The notes under the pieces were generated by a model. The model did not search any database. It was given only the letters and a program-made list of their open reading frames with translations, and was not told the origin of the DNA. Below, piece after piece: positions 11,402-24,505 of a DNA stretch of 64,000 nt (positions are counted from its first letter, which is position 1; each line of letters opens with the position of its first letter). Origin of the DNA: Physcomitrium patens (taxonomy: Eukaryota > Streptophyta > Bryopsida > Funariales > Funariaceae); NCBI RefSeq assembly GCF_000002425.4, contig NC_037261.1:9166701-9230700 (forward strand). Reading direction: 5' to 3'. The translations under genes were made by a program, and so were the position numbers.

Positions 11402-14400
11402 TAACTATGACTATTTTAATCTACACCACTAATCATTACTAGTGCCTTTATTAGCTTAATTAATACATCTAAATCTTACTTCTATTTGATCATATTGTTG
11501 ATTTGAATAGAAATGAATCCTTATTTGTTGTGATATTTGTTTATAATTCTTTTGTAAGTATTGGAGCACAGAACATAATATTTAATTATTTATGATAAAA
11601 ATCTTTTAGAATCAAAATAGCTAGATGACTAAATTTTATTCATTACATGATGTCTTCTTTGTTAGTCAAAAAATTAAATTGTCCCTCATATTAGCAACTA
11701 TAATAAATTTATAAAATAGCATAAGAATCAAGCCATATAGTCTACCTTGGAATACAAGTCTAATTTAGAATCTTCTTGAAGAGCTTCTTAAAACTTGGTC
11801 AATAAGTCATCTAGTAGCTTGCATGTAAAGACATGAAATGCTTAGATTTTAAGCCTTAAATTTGTTGAAGTAAAAGTGAAGGTAAGATAAGTTACCTTAT
11901 AGAGGATATTACCTTAAGTAAGTTGCTAATGGTCAAAGAGTCAATTCTTGGTATATAGAAAGGGAATCCTATGGATATAGGTCGAGGTCAAGGACCAAGA
12001 GTCAAAGTCAAGAGGATAAAGTATTAACTAGGGAATATTTAAAGACTAGATAAGAGTAATTAGTACATGGCATAAGATATCCTCGAGATTAGTGAATTGC
12101 CAAAAGGATCCTAGGACCATGTATACAAAAGTCATAGAGTGGAAGTTGTCCTATTGAGTAGCAACTACTACTTATAAATACTGGGTGTTGGAAGTAAGAC
12201 ATATCTTACTCCATACTCTCTTTGTAAGCAACCTTGCTGATGCTAAGTGTTGTGACTTCAAAGTACTTGTTCTTCAATAAGATCATGCAAGTAGTATAAG
12301 TAGAAATAAAATTAAAGCCCTCTTTAATCTTAACAACTAATCTCATTATTTAATTCTTCTTATCGTCTTTAGGTTTTTTTATTTTTAATATTAATTATTG
12401 AATATATTTTTAAATTTTTAAATTTTTATATACATATCTTAGTCTTAGTAATAAATCACTTTTCACCTTCCAATTTAAAGATATTCTATCATATATCACA
12501 ACTTGATCTAAGGCTCCATATAAATTGAATTTGTTGATTTAGCAAAGCTTAGGTAGTTGAAGTCTAGAGAAAATTTGATCATAAGACAAAGCTTAGTTTT
12601 GACATCTTTAAATTCTTTAGCAAAAATCTACAAAGAAGTTGAAAGATGTCAAAACTACAAAGCAATATATTAACTAATTTGGAAAAAATCTATTATACAC
12701 ATGGATCTTTGAAGTATTTAATTTATATGCAATGGATTACAAAGCTCTATATCTACAATATAAGATAGCACATTATCAATCTCTAATATCACAAACACTT
12801 AAGGTAGATAATGATATTTTTATACTTTTAGTTTTTTTACATTGCAATAAAGCCAACTATAGTTCACATCTTCACACAACTATTTTCAACATGTTTTAAT
12901 GTGAAGTTAAAAAATATTTTGATAATTTTAAAGATATTAGAATCTATAAAAGGTTGTTTGTAACAATGTATTGTTATTAAAATTGCAATAATTTGTATTT
13001 CTTGGTTTAATTAGACTAATTTATCATTTAAATATTATTTTTTATTTGATGATTTTATTAATTTCATAAATTATATTTTTATGAATGGATTCTTACTAAC
13101 ATTTTAATCATAATAGTTTGTAAGTAAGATCTAATTAGTCAATGGTGATATTTGATTGTAATTTATTTAGATAAGAAGAATCAATTTATAAGTTTTTAAA
13201 TTTGATTTTTAATATATTTTTTAATAAAAAACAAAAAAAATTATCTCTAATTTTTGATATAATTACTTTATTTTATTTTATTTTATATTTATTATTAATT
13301 TATACTATAATATATACAATAAGATTATTAATTAGGATAATAACTTTGAAATCTTATGTATGAAAAAAAATATCAAAAATATTAATAATAACAAGAATTA
13401 AGTATTTAAAACTCAAGAAATACATATAAAATAGTATAGAATTAGATAAAACTTCACATCTAATATTTTTTAATTATATATTATTTAATCTTATAATTAT
13501 ATATGAAATTAATCTATTAATAATCCTTTCAACCATTGGATGCTTTTAAATTTATATTTCCAAATTTCAAAATACAATTAACCTACTTATTATATAATAA
13601 CTTCTCTTTAAACCATTCAATGTCCTTTAATTTACTTTCTTCTATTTTAAGAGCTAAAAACCTTATTTACTATAATAAATCAAATTAGTACTTAATTTGA
13701 TTTATTTTAATTCTTGTTTCTTTTTTACCACTAACAATCTATCATAACACAAATATGAAGTTGTATTTAAAATATTTTTTATTTTTTTATTTATTTTTAT
13801 TTTAACATTGTAAGTGCAAAAAATAAACAATGTTTTATTTAAAGAATGATAATAAGAGAATATTTTGTTATATATCATGATTTTGATACTAACTATAAAT
13901 ACTCGAATTTATTATCTTTTAAGACTTAAGAAAGAAATAAATATTTAATTAATTATATTTTATATTATAATAAGAAGATATATTATTTGTTCATATTACA
14001 TAATTCTTTGAAGTATGACCATATGAAAAACTAAGAATTTGTAATACAAATAAACAAGTATGTTTTATATTTTTATTTTATTTTATTTCTTTAGTAAATA
14101 TTTTTATAAAGCTTTTGATTTTTAGTTTAGACAAGCTAAATTATATAAATGATAGTCTTCATTTATTATTTAAGAAAGTAAAATAGATATATTAATTTAT
14201 TATTAATATTCTTTCAATTCAAACATAAAAAAGAAATTTTTGATTTGTAAGTAATCTATAAAAATATATATATATATAAGCCTATAAGGTTAAATATAAA
14301 AATAACTTATGGATTTTATAAAAAGACTACAATATAAGTGTATAAGAATAAAAATAAATCAAAACTTATGGTTGTATCTATTATTATAAAAATAAAATAT

Positions 14401-14836
14401 ATGCTTATTCTAAAACTCAAGACGATAATACATAAAAATTTCTTATGATTAATTTTATAATTAAGAAGTGTGATCAAAGAAAAAAACAAATTGACAAGAA
14501 AAAAATAACAGTAAAAAATATGACTAGTTCAATAATAGATTCATATTATTTATTGTCACTTTTATATGCCAATCAAAATTTACCTCAAGACTTCTATAAT
14601 TATTAGATAAAAAATTTGATCCCATTAAGGCTTATAAGTGGTGTAAAAAGGGAGATTTGGGCCTTGAATCTAATCTTCTTACTTACTTTTCAAGTTCTAC
14701 AAACTCTATAGTACTTTACAAAGTAATAATATAACTTTCAATATACCACAACAACAAATCATTCATTTTTAAAGATTAATATTTTATAAAATCATTTAAC
14801 TATTACATATCTATCACAATAATTCTTATGTATTCA

Positions 14837-14885
<49 letters not shown>

Positions 14886-15219
14886 ACTAGTAACAAATAA
14901 AGATTTAATGAGCAACACATATCCAATCATCTATATTTATATTCATTAAAAAAACTAATCATATCTTTAAAATATATTATATCTTATTATTTATACTAAT
15001 AATATATTATTATATATAATTATTTATTTAACTAGCTATATATTAATACTACATTATATCTAATTTAAAGTATTATTAGACATTGCTTTAATATTTTCTT
15101 CTTACATCCTTCATTAATGTACTCTTTGCACAACCATGCAAATTCATTGTTCTTTTTTAGATATACAATCCTTTCCAAGGCAAATATATCCTCAAGATCT
15201 TAATCTTTCAAAAAATTCA

Positions 15220-16760
15220 TTAATGGTGAGCTATCCTTGATTCAAATTCTATTGGCAAACTCTTCAATTTCAAAAGATTTATTTCTCGGCTTGCCATACC
15301 TTCTTTTTCCAATACATCTAATGACATATTTGTAATTATGGAAGCAATACCTTTAAGAAGTGACTTATCTAAATCAAATACCATAGATCCTAGACTTGCT
15401 ACTAGATATGCACTTAATTTTATTAGCATAGTAATAATCCTCAATCCCCAAATTACATATGGATGAGCCTCACACAAGGTTTTATTCTCCAAATGTAAAG
15501 CAATATCTTTTTGTCTCTTAACTGCATGTATATTTCTTTTGCATTCACACATCATGTATAACTGCATTGATTTTAATCTCAATACCAAACTAGTAATCAA
15601 CCTCTCTCTTCTTCCACAGTTACTTGTGGTAACATATACATATGAAGGCACTTGATGTCATTATGGTTGAATTGAATGATTGATTATTCTAGTTGCATTT
15701 TTTGAAATCTATACTAATACATTGTTTTGCATGTCACTTAATTTCTTGTCCATGTGCTTGTTAACCTTATGCACAACTTCATTTGTTTTTTTACTTATCA
15801 ACTAAAATAAATCTTTTCTAATTTTCTAAGTTCATTCAATAATATCTCTACCTCTTATTACTTCTTTATTCTTAAAGCTATTGACCTTGTGAATTCCTTC
15901 TTCATACAATATTTAAATTTTATTTGAGCATATACTATATTCAATCTTAGATACTTTGCTTTGCTCTTTAAGCTTCACAACCATCAATATAGTCTCCATA
16001 TTTGTATGGTGTTTATTCACAATCTTTTCTTTCGACATCACATCATCCAATAAGGTTTTTACCTCATCTCTTCAATGATCATTATGATCCTTTGGATTTA
16101 TTGGCCAATGGTGTATATAACCATCAAATTCTAGCTTTAAAAATACTTTTTCAATCAATTGAGCTTTAGTAATGAATTGGTATTGTCAATTCTTGCACAA
16201 CCAAAGTTCTTCCATATATATTGGTCTTATGATGCTCTTACATAATTTTATGCCTTAACAACCAAATGTTACTGAAGTACATAGTTCAAGGATATCCTTG
16301 ATCAATTCATCATTCATAAATTAGAAAGTCTTTGTAAAATCTTAGGTAGATTATACCATGACATCAATATAGTCAACAATATGATCACTATGCATTACAT
16401 CATTTATATGGCCACTATATTCTATTAATACTTCCATGCCATTTTTTATGAATTTTACTAAATTCTTTTTTAAACAAAAACTAGGATTTGATCCAAATCT
16501 TCTCTCAAAAACTACCTATAATACCAATATGTGTAGAGCATTTTGATTAAAAATTATTAATATAACTATATACTATTGTCCTTATAAAATCATAATATAT
16601 ACATTTGAATTTCTAACAAAAAAATGTCTATCTATTGAATGATACAAAAGTTATACATGATATTTGGACACGTGGAAAAAATCCTTGTGTGAAAAATGTC
16701 TGCTTTTGATCTTCAAATTTAAGGCAACAACCAATGTATACTATAGATTGATATGGTGAA
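15220..16760 (-). pseudogene. ROCO pseudogene, C-terminal region
   Basis: A readable segment near 16640-16710 gives FEDQKQTFFTQGFFPRVQ. The stretch 15220-15651 encodes 143 residues from MPSYVYVTTSNCGRRE to ESRIAHH with a helical central part. No known domain is assigned; the location after COR and the shared strand identify it as the ROCO tail. The part between is AT-rich and stop-laden. Confidence 0.5.
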
Positions 16761-16774
16761 GTTGATATTTCACT

Positions 16775-17272
16775 TCATACTAATTCACACTTCTCTTCAT
16801 GTGCAATATTAGCTTTATCTCTTAAGATTGCTAGAATAAATATTCTTTTGTTGTTTGATTTTCTTCCACAATATTCTTTATAATATATATTCATTTTCAT
16901 CATAACATGTACTACATCTTCAACTTCTATATGAGAGATTTCTTTTAAAATCTTCTTAAAGGCCTTCTTTCTTTCATTGAATGATTGTTTGAGCTCATAT
17001 TTGAAACTTTCTCTCTTCAGATTCTCCTTAATATTTGTGATAGGTTGTCTTGTGTATACATCTAAGTAGTCATGAGTGATGCTAAAAATAGGTCCAATTA
17101 CTTTTGAACCAAACCAATTTGGATTCATTATAATAACATCCTTCAAATCTTTGAAAAAAATGATGTGCCCTTTTTCATGCAATTGTAAAGCCGCTACTTC
17201 ATATATCTCATGTACTTTTCTTGGAATTATATAAGGGATTTCCAATGTTCTTGATTTTATTTGTAGATACAT
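16775..17272 (-). pseudogene. COR domain remnant
   Basis: An open stretch of 165 residues with LHEKGHIIFFKDLKDVI, MNPNWFGSKVIGPIF and DYLDVYTRQPITNIKE. These match the start of the COR (C-terminal of Roc) domain, whose usual pattern is a Leu-His-x2-Gly helix, an I-x-Y/F-F strand and a P-x-W-L/F pair. COR mediates dimerisation and GTPase regulation in ROCO proteins. It lies directly downstream of the Roc remnant in the same orientation. It may be open only because stops have not yet hit it. Confidence 0.65.
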
Positions 17273-17299
17273 TTCAATAAACCCCTTCCACTTAATGAT

Positions 17300-17960
17300 G
17301 GATTTTAAAGAATTTTTTGTCTTTTATTTAGAAATTTCTTCTTCCATTTGAACACCTACTTCATAAATGGGAGGTGCTTATTTGAGCCTTTTTTGTACAT
17401 CATTCATAATACATTCTACTAATGATTCCACCATTTCAATATTAGTACTTGTTATAATATATTTTTTCAATGAGACTTTAAAGAAGTTTAAAAATATATC
17501 CTACACACTTGCTAACATTTCTTTTATATGTTATTCAATGTCTCTATTCTTTGGCAACCAATCAACATGAGTAAGTACCATAGTCACATGTAACTTTTGA
17601 TTTCCAAATGTTCTTGTATTAGATGATAAAACTTGCAACCAATATAAAATCTCTTCCTTAATTTCTCACAACTCTTCTCATTACCTTTACTTATTGTAAG
17701 CAAATATGTCAAAATAAAGAATCTTATACTTTCCACATCATTAAAATTGGGGATAATAAGATCATGAAAGGTATGACACTCATCTTGTCCAACCATGTTC
17801 CAAATTGAGAGGTTAATTGATCCAAAGTTTATTGAAACCATTTCTAATCTTTTGGTTCTTTCTTCAATTCTTTTTGAAGAAATACTTATTCATTCGGACA
17901 CACTATATCTGAGGTAAAAAAATTTGTCTTTTGTAGGAATGACTTTCATCATTTTTTTTT
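17300..17960 (-). pseudogene. Roc GTPase domain remnant
   Basis: The open stretch 17584-17841 extends upstream in frame (ERTKRLEMVSINFG) and carries LSIWNMVGQDECHTFHDL, equivalent to the G3 switch (DxxGQE) and the FHDLxxPN segment of Roc domains. Further on, the G4 motif THVD (usual T/N-K/H-x-D, guanine recognition) is readable near 17560, followed by two stops from CAA and CAG codons and IITSTNIEMVESL. GTP binding and hydrolysis cannot be retained. The D of the G3 motif is replaced by N. Confidence 0.65.
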
Positions 17961-18561
17961 GAATAGTTATTTTCTCTACAATATGGAAATGATCAATTAA
18001 GCATTATTCAACTTCAATGTAACAACAAGTGTAACATAATTTAAGCAAGATTTTGTTTATTTCTCTAACAATGATAACAACATGTTTAACTGTAATGGAC
18101 AAGATCATTTCGAAATTGATGTATATATAATATAATTTGATGATAAAATAACATTCAACTTGAAATGTTAAGATAAAAAATATTTCGTTATGCCATTTAA
18201 GGTACAATTTACTTAAAGATTTTGTGACGATGATATTTTGTAATAATAATAATATTCTAAAATGATGTACGATATTAATTTACAGATGTTGGCTTACAAG
18301 GTCATATGTAGCAACTATTCATTCAAATTAAACGTCCATACTCAGATTTGTATTCACATGCTCTTTATTACTAGTATTGTACTTTGCTTCTTCATGAAAT
18401 TAACACACAAATTTATGATGTGAAATTTTTAACTGTAGAGTGAAGTATTAAATTATTCAAAAATTTCACAATTGAAATTGATAATTCGTGTTTGATTGTA
18501 ACTGTAAAGTAGATTACGAACACTGTTTGTCTACCAGTCCAACAGGTGTGAAGTATCTTAC

Positions 18562-19208
18562 CTGCGCCGCACAGAAATAGCTTACATGACGACGGTTGAA
18601 CATAGTTTCCAGCATTGATTATACGCCTGTTCCTGTTTAATATTTCTTCCACCTTTTCCTTCCATCGTCCTTGAAATTCCAAAATTACAACGTTTGTCAC
18701 CCAGTAGTTGTGATCAATTATTTTTATGAACGTTTCCATCCATAGTTCTTCAGAAGGCTTTTTGATTAAATGCGGCATATCATAAAGAATTATGAGTGAT
18801 AGATTTGTTGTGCTGTAATGCTTTCAAATTAGGTAGATATGATGGACTGAAGGAAATGGATAATGCGTTGATAGTTGTATTTCTTTGTAACATTTCTCCG
18901 TACGCGTCATAGAAAGAGTCGTCCTCGTGGTTTCATGTTAAAGATAAATAATCCCGAATATATAGTCTTTTCAATGATTCCATTTTGATTCCACCTGTAT
19001 CTGGATTTGGTGTTGGTGCAGGGAAAAGATATTTTATGTTATTCTCAACCCCGATTACTTGAAGGTGAAGCTGTTGTGGCGTCTTGCTCTCACATATTCG
19101 CTCCAGTAGACGATTTATCCATTGAACATTCGCTGTGATAACGATAGAAATTAATGCAAGTCCTCTTCCCAGCATATTCGCTATTGCTTGTACCCATCCG
19201 GTATATTC
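18562..19208 (-). pseudogene. ROCO pseudogene, second exon (LRR end and P-loop start)
   Basis: Starts EYTGWVQAIANML after the acceptor at 19209. It reads LRR-like segments (SLKRLYIRDYL, TTINALSISF) through one TGA at 18933-18935, probably a former CGA, and then shifts frame near 18785. It resumes with MPHLIKKPSEELW and ends SSCKLFLCGA plus one base at a consensus donor CAG|GTAAGATA (18562/18561). LFLCGAG is the start of the Roc GTPase P-loop, so the nucleotide-binding loop was split by an intron. The matching 3' part of the P-loop was not found. Confidence 0.65.
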
Positions 19209-19400
19209 CTACAATATAAGTTTATGTATGGGTTGTCAATGCATATTTCTTCCATCAAGTGAGTTTCAAAACTCGTCATTGCATACATTTTTCCAAAATT
19301 GCGACATTCATTTCTACATTCGTTCTTAACTATCAAGATCACAAATCATCTATACACTTGCCATTCTCGATATCTCGCATTATGTTCAAGTAACTCTTAC
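19209..19400 (-). other. Intron of the ROCO pseudogene
   Basis: Donor GTAAGAG at 19400 and acceptor TTATATTGTAG ending at 19209 enclose 192 bp. The frame is phase 0 on both sides: ...GIIFP joins EYTGWVQ..., which supports the pair. Confidence 0.7.
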
Positions 19401-20008
19401 CGGGAAAATAATTCCATCGTACGAAATGGCTATATGTTCCAAAGTAGCACACTCTGGTAAAGAAGTCATAAGCGTTTTCAAAATAGAAAACATATCATTC
19501 AGATCCTTAATCGCAACGACATCCTTATGATAAAGAAAAATCAAGTCGATAACAATAACCAGATGCTTCTGAAGGGAGTCCGCACAAAATTCTTCGACAA
19601 GTCTAAGTCTCTCTTCCTGCCTGAGCATATCTCCTGAGCGATGATTCATTTCTCCACAAGAGCCTTGTACAACTCCGAAAGAAAACAACTCTGGTCCTCG
19701 AATATACCACACATGCTTCGCATGACATAACACCCCAACTTCCACTCCACACATCTGTACCCAATGAGGCAAGCACAAACTGTCCATCTTCACAAGCAAA
19801 CACTGTTCACTGTTAAGCAACATTCCTCGTCCAATTTACGTAGCACAAGGTCAACATTCACAGCCATTCTCGAGCCACCAGCACCAGCGTTCCCTGTGCG
19901 CAACATTTGCGCGTTGCACCTTGTGTGGAGCGCAATCCGCGTTGCACCGTAGCTGCAAAATATCCCCCGTCCCCACCCATCCAGATCTAATGACAAATTA
20001 CAAGCCAC
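19401..20008 (-). pseudogene. ROCO pseudogene, first coding exon (N-terminal/LRR-like)
   Basis: The long open frame begins at an ATG at 19823 (MLLNSEQCLL) and runs to a splice donor CCCG|GTAAGA at 19401/19400, phase 0. A better start may be the ATG at 19880 or 20008 in the frame one base away (MAVNVDLVLRKLDEE), which would need a one-base indel near 19825 to join. The encoded segment is hydrophobic-helix rich (RLRLVEEFCADSL, LVIVIDLIFLYH) and ends HIAISYDGIIFP, like a leucine-rich-repeat strand. Base composition is balanced, unlike the 3' exons. Confidence 0.55.
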
Positions 20009-21133
20009 TGCTCAGTCTTCGCCTACCACCCAATCCCGTCACTCTAACCACCTACTGCATTCATGCGCCAGCGACGATTTTGAAACAAAGTTCGAAAGGG
20101 CGCCCCCTGCTCTCCTTTTCCAGCTACACCTGCTCTCTCTCCGCTTACTCACGAGAAAATCTCCTGTCGAATGAGCGCCCCTTGTCGGAATAAGTCCAGA
20201 TGTAAGTTCATCAGGTTACCGACTTGCAAGCAGCAACGAAAGGCTAAATTTGCGCCGATGCAAGAACTCTGGCCGGGACTGCGGACGTGTAACGGTCGGT
20301 TAGAGACAGTCTCTAACCTACACCGAAGATCAGTTACGAACACTAGATCACACTGCTAAATTGCAAGCTCGCAGGCCCTACCGCACCGCGAGGACGCACT
20401 GATCACAATGGAGGACGTCAGAACCAATTTGGCGAGCAGCATCAATCCGCATGGTGCCACTCTATTGCCGAGAGTAAACGCGTCCGCCAAACGCTTCTAA
20501 CCCGTGCTGCTTGACACTGCGCCACCAACACACAAGCAGCTCGCTCCTGGCATCACTATCTAGTTATAAATAAAACGACCACAATAGGACACCTTCAAGT
20601 AGAACATCCCACAGAAACATCACAATGAAAAACCAAGACGCTTTCCACAAGGGACTCTGTAACAAACAAACTCGAAACTAGCTGCATAAATAGCAAGGTG
20701 CGACATTTATCCACCATCACGGAGAAAACCCCACCACCACAACGCCAACTCTGCCTGTTATTCGACCCGTACTGTGACGCACCAAGGATTGCAAGGATTG
20801 GTGCCAGCAAACTCAACGTATCCCGATACATCGGCGAGATCAATGAAAGCCCACGTTCGCGTGCACGATCGTCAACATGAACAATGAGGTATCAAACAAA
20901 CCCGGATATACCGAAATGGTCCGAATCCCTGCAACGCATTTTTGGGGGAGGAATTGAGTACTTCTTCAGACCCCAAGCATGTGCTTTCGGGCAGATGTGC
21001 GTCACCCATTTTGTAGCAGATGCGTAAAAGTCAAAAGCAGAAGCATTCCTATTCCTGATGGCTACAGCAAAACATTAGTCTCGGATCCGATGTGTTTTCT
21101 TTGGTGTGACTGTATTCAAGCCGAACTCTGTTA
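20009..21133. other. GC-balanced interval upstream of the ROCO pseudogene
   Basis: A sharply GC-richer block with many CpG dinucleotides, contiguous with the ROCO 5' exons. It is a good candidate for the old promoter and 5' untranslated region. Short open frames on both strands (for example 19921-20193 plus, 20595-20843 minus) lack recognisable domains, so I do not call them genes. Confidence 0.45.
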
Positions 21134-21342
21134 TCACCAGTTCCGATGCTGAATTTGCTGGTGAATAGCCGCTTCTCGATGCAGCTCATCGACGGTGACA
21201 ACACCATTTACATCACCCACAAAAGGGATTGAGTTCGAACTACCGAATCCGAGAAAAGAAGTTCCAGCAGGTGTGTGGCCCATTGCCCTCATTTGTACAA
21301 TTGTATCTTGAGATCGCGGGTATTGGAAAGCTAGAACTGGGT
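21134..21342 (-). pseudogene. Orphan 3'-terminal exon, unknown protein
   Basis: Reading the minus strand from an acceptor-like TTTAG (21344-21343) gives 69 uninterrupted codons from PVLAFQYPRSQDTI through GTSFLGFGSSNSIPF and VVTVDELHREAAIH to a TGA at 21134-21136, followed at once by a second stop (TAA). Codon use and GC content look genuinely coding. I do not recognise the protein; the GFG/NSI pattern faintly recalls the end of gamma-glutamyl transferase-type enzymes. Nothing recognisable continues upstream in the AT-rich DNA beyond 21350, so this is probably the stranded last exon of a broken gene. Confidence 0.4.
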
Positions 21343-23996
21343 CTAAACACTTATTTGTTATAACATGGCTTTATGTAAATTTCAGTTGAAATGCAAAATC
21401 ATTAAACATAATCGAGATAGATTAATTATACTTTTATGACATTAATTATTATATTTTTTTATACTTTTTAATCTATATATATATATATATGCATTTGAAG
21501 GATAAATATTAAAATAGAACTTTATAAAAATCCGAAGATAATTTATATAGTATGTATAATTTTTGTCAGTTCATTTTGTTGTGTTGTCATTCAAACTAAT
21601 AAATATTGATGCTATTGACAAGAGAGTTCCACTTTTATGATATTGAGTTAATATTTTAATAGCCGTTTAGAAAAAGATTCTGACTTAATCACAATCTCAC
21701 ATAATAAAAAAATATGTATATTTTACAATTATAAACCTTAAAATCAACAATTTATAATATACAATTTGTAATTTAGAGTCTACAATTTTATTGATGCATT
21801 TTCTTCAGTTTTCATACAGCAGATGTAATAATAAATACATACAATTTCCAATATTTACTCCTATTTTTCATGTATCATCATATATTACAGGTTTCTTCAC
21901 ATCAACATATTGGATGTCTGCTTTTGTATTCATTCCATTGTGAATTACAGTTTTTATTTGTACAATTTAAGAATGGCAACAAATATGAATACAATCAAAC
22001 CCCACATAACTAATAACCCTTACTTAATATCCCTTGCTTAATTTATAGCATTTGTTGGAACACAAGCTGTTCCACGGTTGTAAATTTATAACCTTGCTGT
22101 TTGCATAATTGAAGATAGTATGAAATTTTGTAAATTAAATGAAAAATGTGATAAGAAACAATAATATTAATCAATTGAATTCCGAACATAGTAGACATAT
22201 CAATAATGTACTATACAATATTCTAGATCAATTAAACTCTTATCATTATAGTTGTTGTTATCATATCTATTGCTGTTATGATATTGGTATTGATTCCAAA
22301 TCATAAAATTAGTTTATCATCTTTTGTTCCAAATTGTGAGATATTTAACAAATCCCAATATATAAATATTTTTACCTCAAAAAAGTCCTATCCAAGGATC
22401 TGAAGCATATTCAGTAGTATTTAAAAAATTGTGTAACATCATAACAATTCTTCAATTAAAAACATAAATAAAATTACTTATTCAAATAAGGTGTATTTTA
22501 CTTGAGTGTGTACACTATATGCTTTGAATAATTTGACTTTTTTTTTTAAAGAAAATAAATGTTTTAATCTAGCCCTGATAAAATCATTTGGTGATGCAGT
22601 TATATTATTTTATTCTTAAATTTAAAGACCTCTAATTGATCCAACATCCCTATGACAAATAAAATTGTACGTTAGATTTGAGTAATGATTCTAAATGCAA
22701 TCTCAATATACTATGTACATGTGTTTAAAAAAGAAATCAAATCTTTAACTGACAATAGAATCAATTTGTTTGATCACATCGAATGAAAATCTTAGTTTAA
22801 AATAAGCTTTTGTAGGTTTGATTTAAAATTCTAATTAGAAAAATCAACCTTAGATTAAGCAAAAGTAAAGTACTTGAAGGTTCATTTTGTACAAAAGTAA
22901 AGTACAAAACTGTGAGGTCTTAAAATCAGGTGCACATTTGATTCACATGTGATATAGAATTAGAAAGAGAAAACATCAATATCTATCACTGATTTGTGCA
23001 TATAAGATATCAAAATTATTCAGACACAAAATCCTAAAAAACAGTAATAAAATTATTAGAGATAAATAAATAACTAAATAAATGTATATATCACATCAAG
23101 CTCACAATTTAGTATATTTGCAAAAATTTGAAGCTTGAACTTATCAACTTATCAAGTTCAAAACTCAAAACTTAAAATTACAAAAGATGATTTAAAAATA
23201 GCACAGAAGTTTTTACTTGATTAATACATGCTGTATGAAGAATATAACCAACAAGATGAATACGAAATAAAAAGAATCCATACACAAAATCAGTAGGTAT
23301 AAATACAATATATTCTGTAGAATTCAAGTAACTGAAGCAAAGTTGCTTGTACTTCTTTCTTCATGCAGTGCTAAGGTAATAAAAATATTTCTTTTCACAT
23401 CAAAGTTTATGAAAATTATGAGATGATTCCAATGCATTAAAAGAACATGTCAATGTTAAAGTCTAAGAAGTGTTTGGATAATTTTCCCAAAAAGGTGGGA
23501 TAAGGTGGGCAAGCTTGTGGTGCTTGAAGAATTGGTAGAGGAGCATCATGGATGATCATGGATTTTGATATATATATATATATATATATAGTTTTAAAAG
23601 TGATGGTATTATATTAATAAGAAAAGATTTAATACCGCTTGTGCTGCCTGAAGGAATAGACAAGGCAAAGAGTACGGGGGCCAATTTCCACCGTAATGAA
23701 TTCAGGCCCCTGATTAGAATACTTCATGATGACACAAGACTAAGTTGAAATCATTTATTTGAATATAGAAGCGATTATAACTCTTGGAGTAGATGTTGGA
23801 CTTTAGTTGTGGTTTATGGAAGCCAAAAATCAGTGATTTCAAGCGAATCAGAGAAGTATCATGAAACTTTAAAAACTCCAATACCAAAGTTTGAGATTTT
23901 GCATTTTGTTTATTACTTTATTAAAGATTAATGATCAATCTTTAATTTTAGTATAGTATTGGTACATGAATTGGAGGTATCTATAGCATAGAAGAT
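21343..23996. other. AT-rich interval without a gene
   Basis: No coding trace, LTR or RNA gene recognised. It contains TA arrays near 21473-21490 and 23571-23590. Composition drops from balanced to AT-rich at about 21350. Confidence 0.45.
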
Positions 23997-24505
23997 ACCA
24001 ATGCACCTTCCTTATCCAACCCTTGGTCAAAAATAACTAAGGTGGTTATGGCCTTCATTGACAAAGATGCCCAAGCTCTCTCCAAATTAATTTTCATAGA
24101 CTTTGCTCCAACAAAACATCCTTTGAGAGTGGAGCTGCAAGTTTGGATAAAAATCAACCTCATTGAACTTTCAATGAAGATATTTCAAATTAGTATGTTG
24201 TGACGCGATTACTTTGTCTTCACCTTTTCAACTCAAATTGGCACAATGGAAGCCCTCACAAAAAGAATGTTCTACTTTGGCATCTATCTACTTAATGTAC
24301 AACCATGGTAACCTCAATTTGATCCGCAAAAGTCAAAAGAAATTATAATTCTATTATGGAATTGATCCTTGAAGTTGAATGACATCTTTTACAAAGCTCT
24401 ATCCTCTTTGTATGCAAAAATTTAAAAAGTTGTATGAATAGGCTCATAAAAGGACTATTTGAAAAAATCCTTTATCCTTAAATTGTGCATTCTAGTAGAT
24501 GACGT
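23997..24505 (+). pseudogene. DUF4283-like gene fragment
   Basis: One frame can be followed for about 500 bp with six stops. It reads WSKITKVVMAFIDKDA, then REYF-like FVFTFSTQIGTMEAL, FYFGIYLLNVQPW, PQFDPQKSKEII and finally LKLCILVDDV. The order of the PW-x-PQFDP segment and a terminal L-C-I-L-V-D strand resembles the DUF4283 domain of plant zinc-knuckle and LINE-ORF1-type proteins. The fragment is cut by the start of the C4 LTR at 24506. Stops fit former CGA, CAA and TGG codons. Confidence 0.45.

Larger units (their letters stand above)
9941..15219. other. AT-rich interval without a gene
   Basis: Mostly A and T with TA-dinucleotide arrays near 11130-11158, 11357-11396 and 14840-14874. A less AT-rich patch at about 11880-12340 has a TATA-like CTTATAAATA near 12172 and a 3' half that resembles the R-U5 part of an LTR, so it may be a solo LTR. 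I could not find its boundaries or a second copy. No coding sequence was recognised. Confidence 0.45.
15220..20008 (-). pseudogene. LRR-Roc-COR (ROCO family) pseudogene
   Basis: A host gene in pieces on the minus strand. In order: N-terminal/LRR-like region (19401-20008), second LRR-like exon ending in a GTPase P-loop (18562-19208), Roc GTPase body (about 17300-17960), COR domain (16775-17272) and a C-terminal region (15220-16760). ROCO proteins couple a Ras-like GTPase to a COR dimerisation module. Two introns are supported by splice sites. Damage is clear: in-frame stops at former CAA, CAG and CGA codons and at least one or two small indels. The 5' exons keep normal GC while the 3' exons are AT-rich. 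The retained motifs (LFLCGAG, VGQDE, THVD) make the family call fairly secure; the precise family name is from memory. Confidence 0.7.

Noticed and set aside
11880..12340. Solo LTR of a copia-type element
   Set aside because: A TATA-like box and LTR-like feel only; no termini, duplication or second copy found.
19921..20880. Several open frames of 60-90 codons on both strands in the GC-rich block
   Set aside because: No domain, no splice logic and overlapping in several frames; expected by chance in GC-richer DNA with few stops. Treated as probable promoter region.
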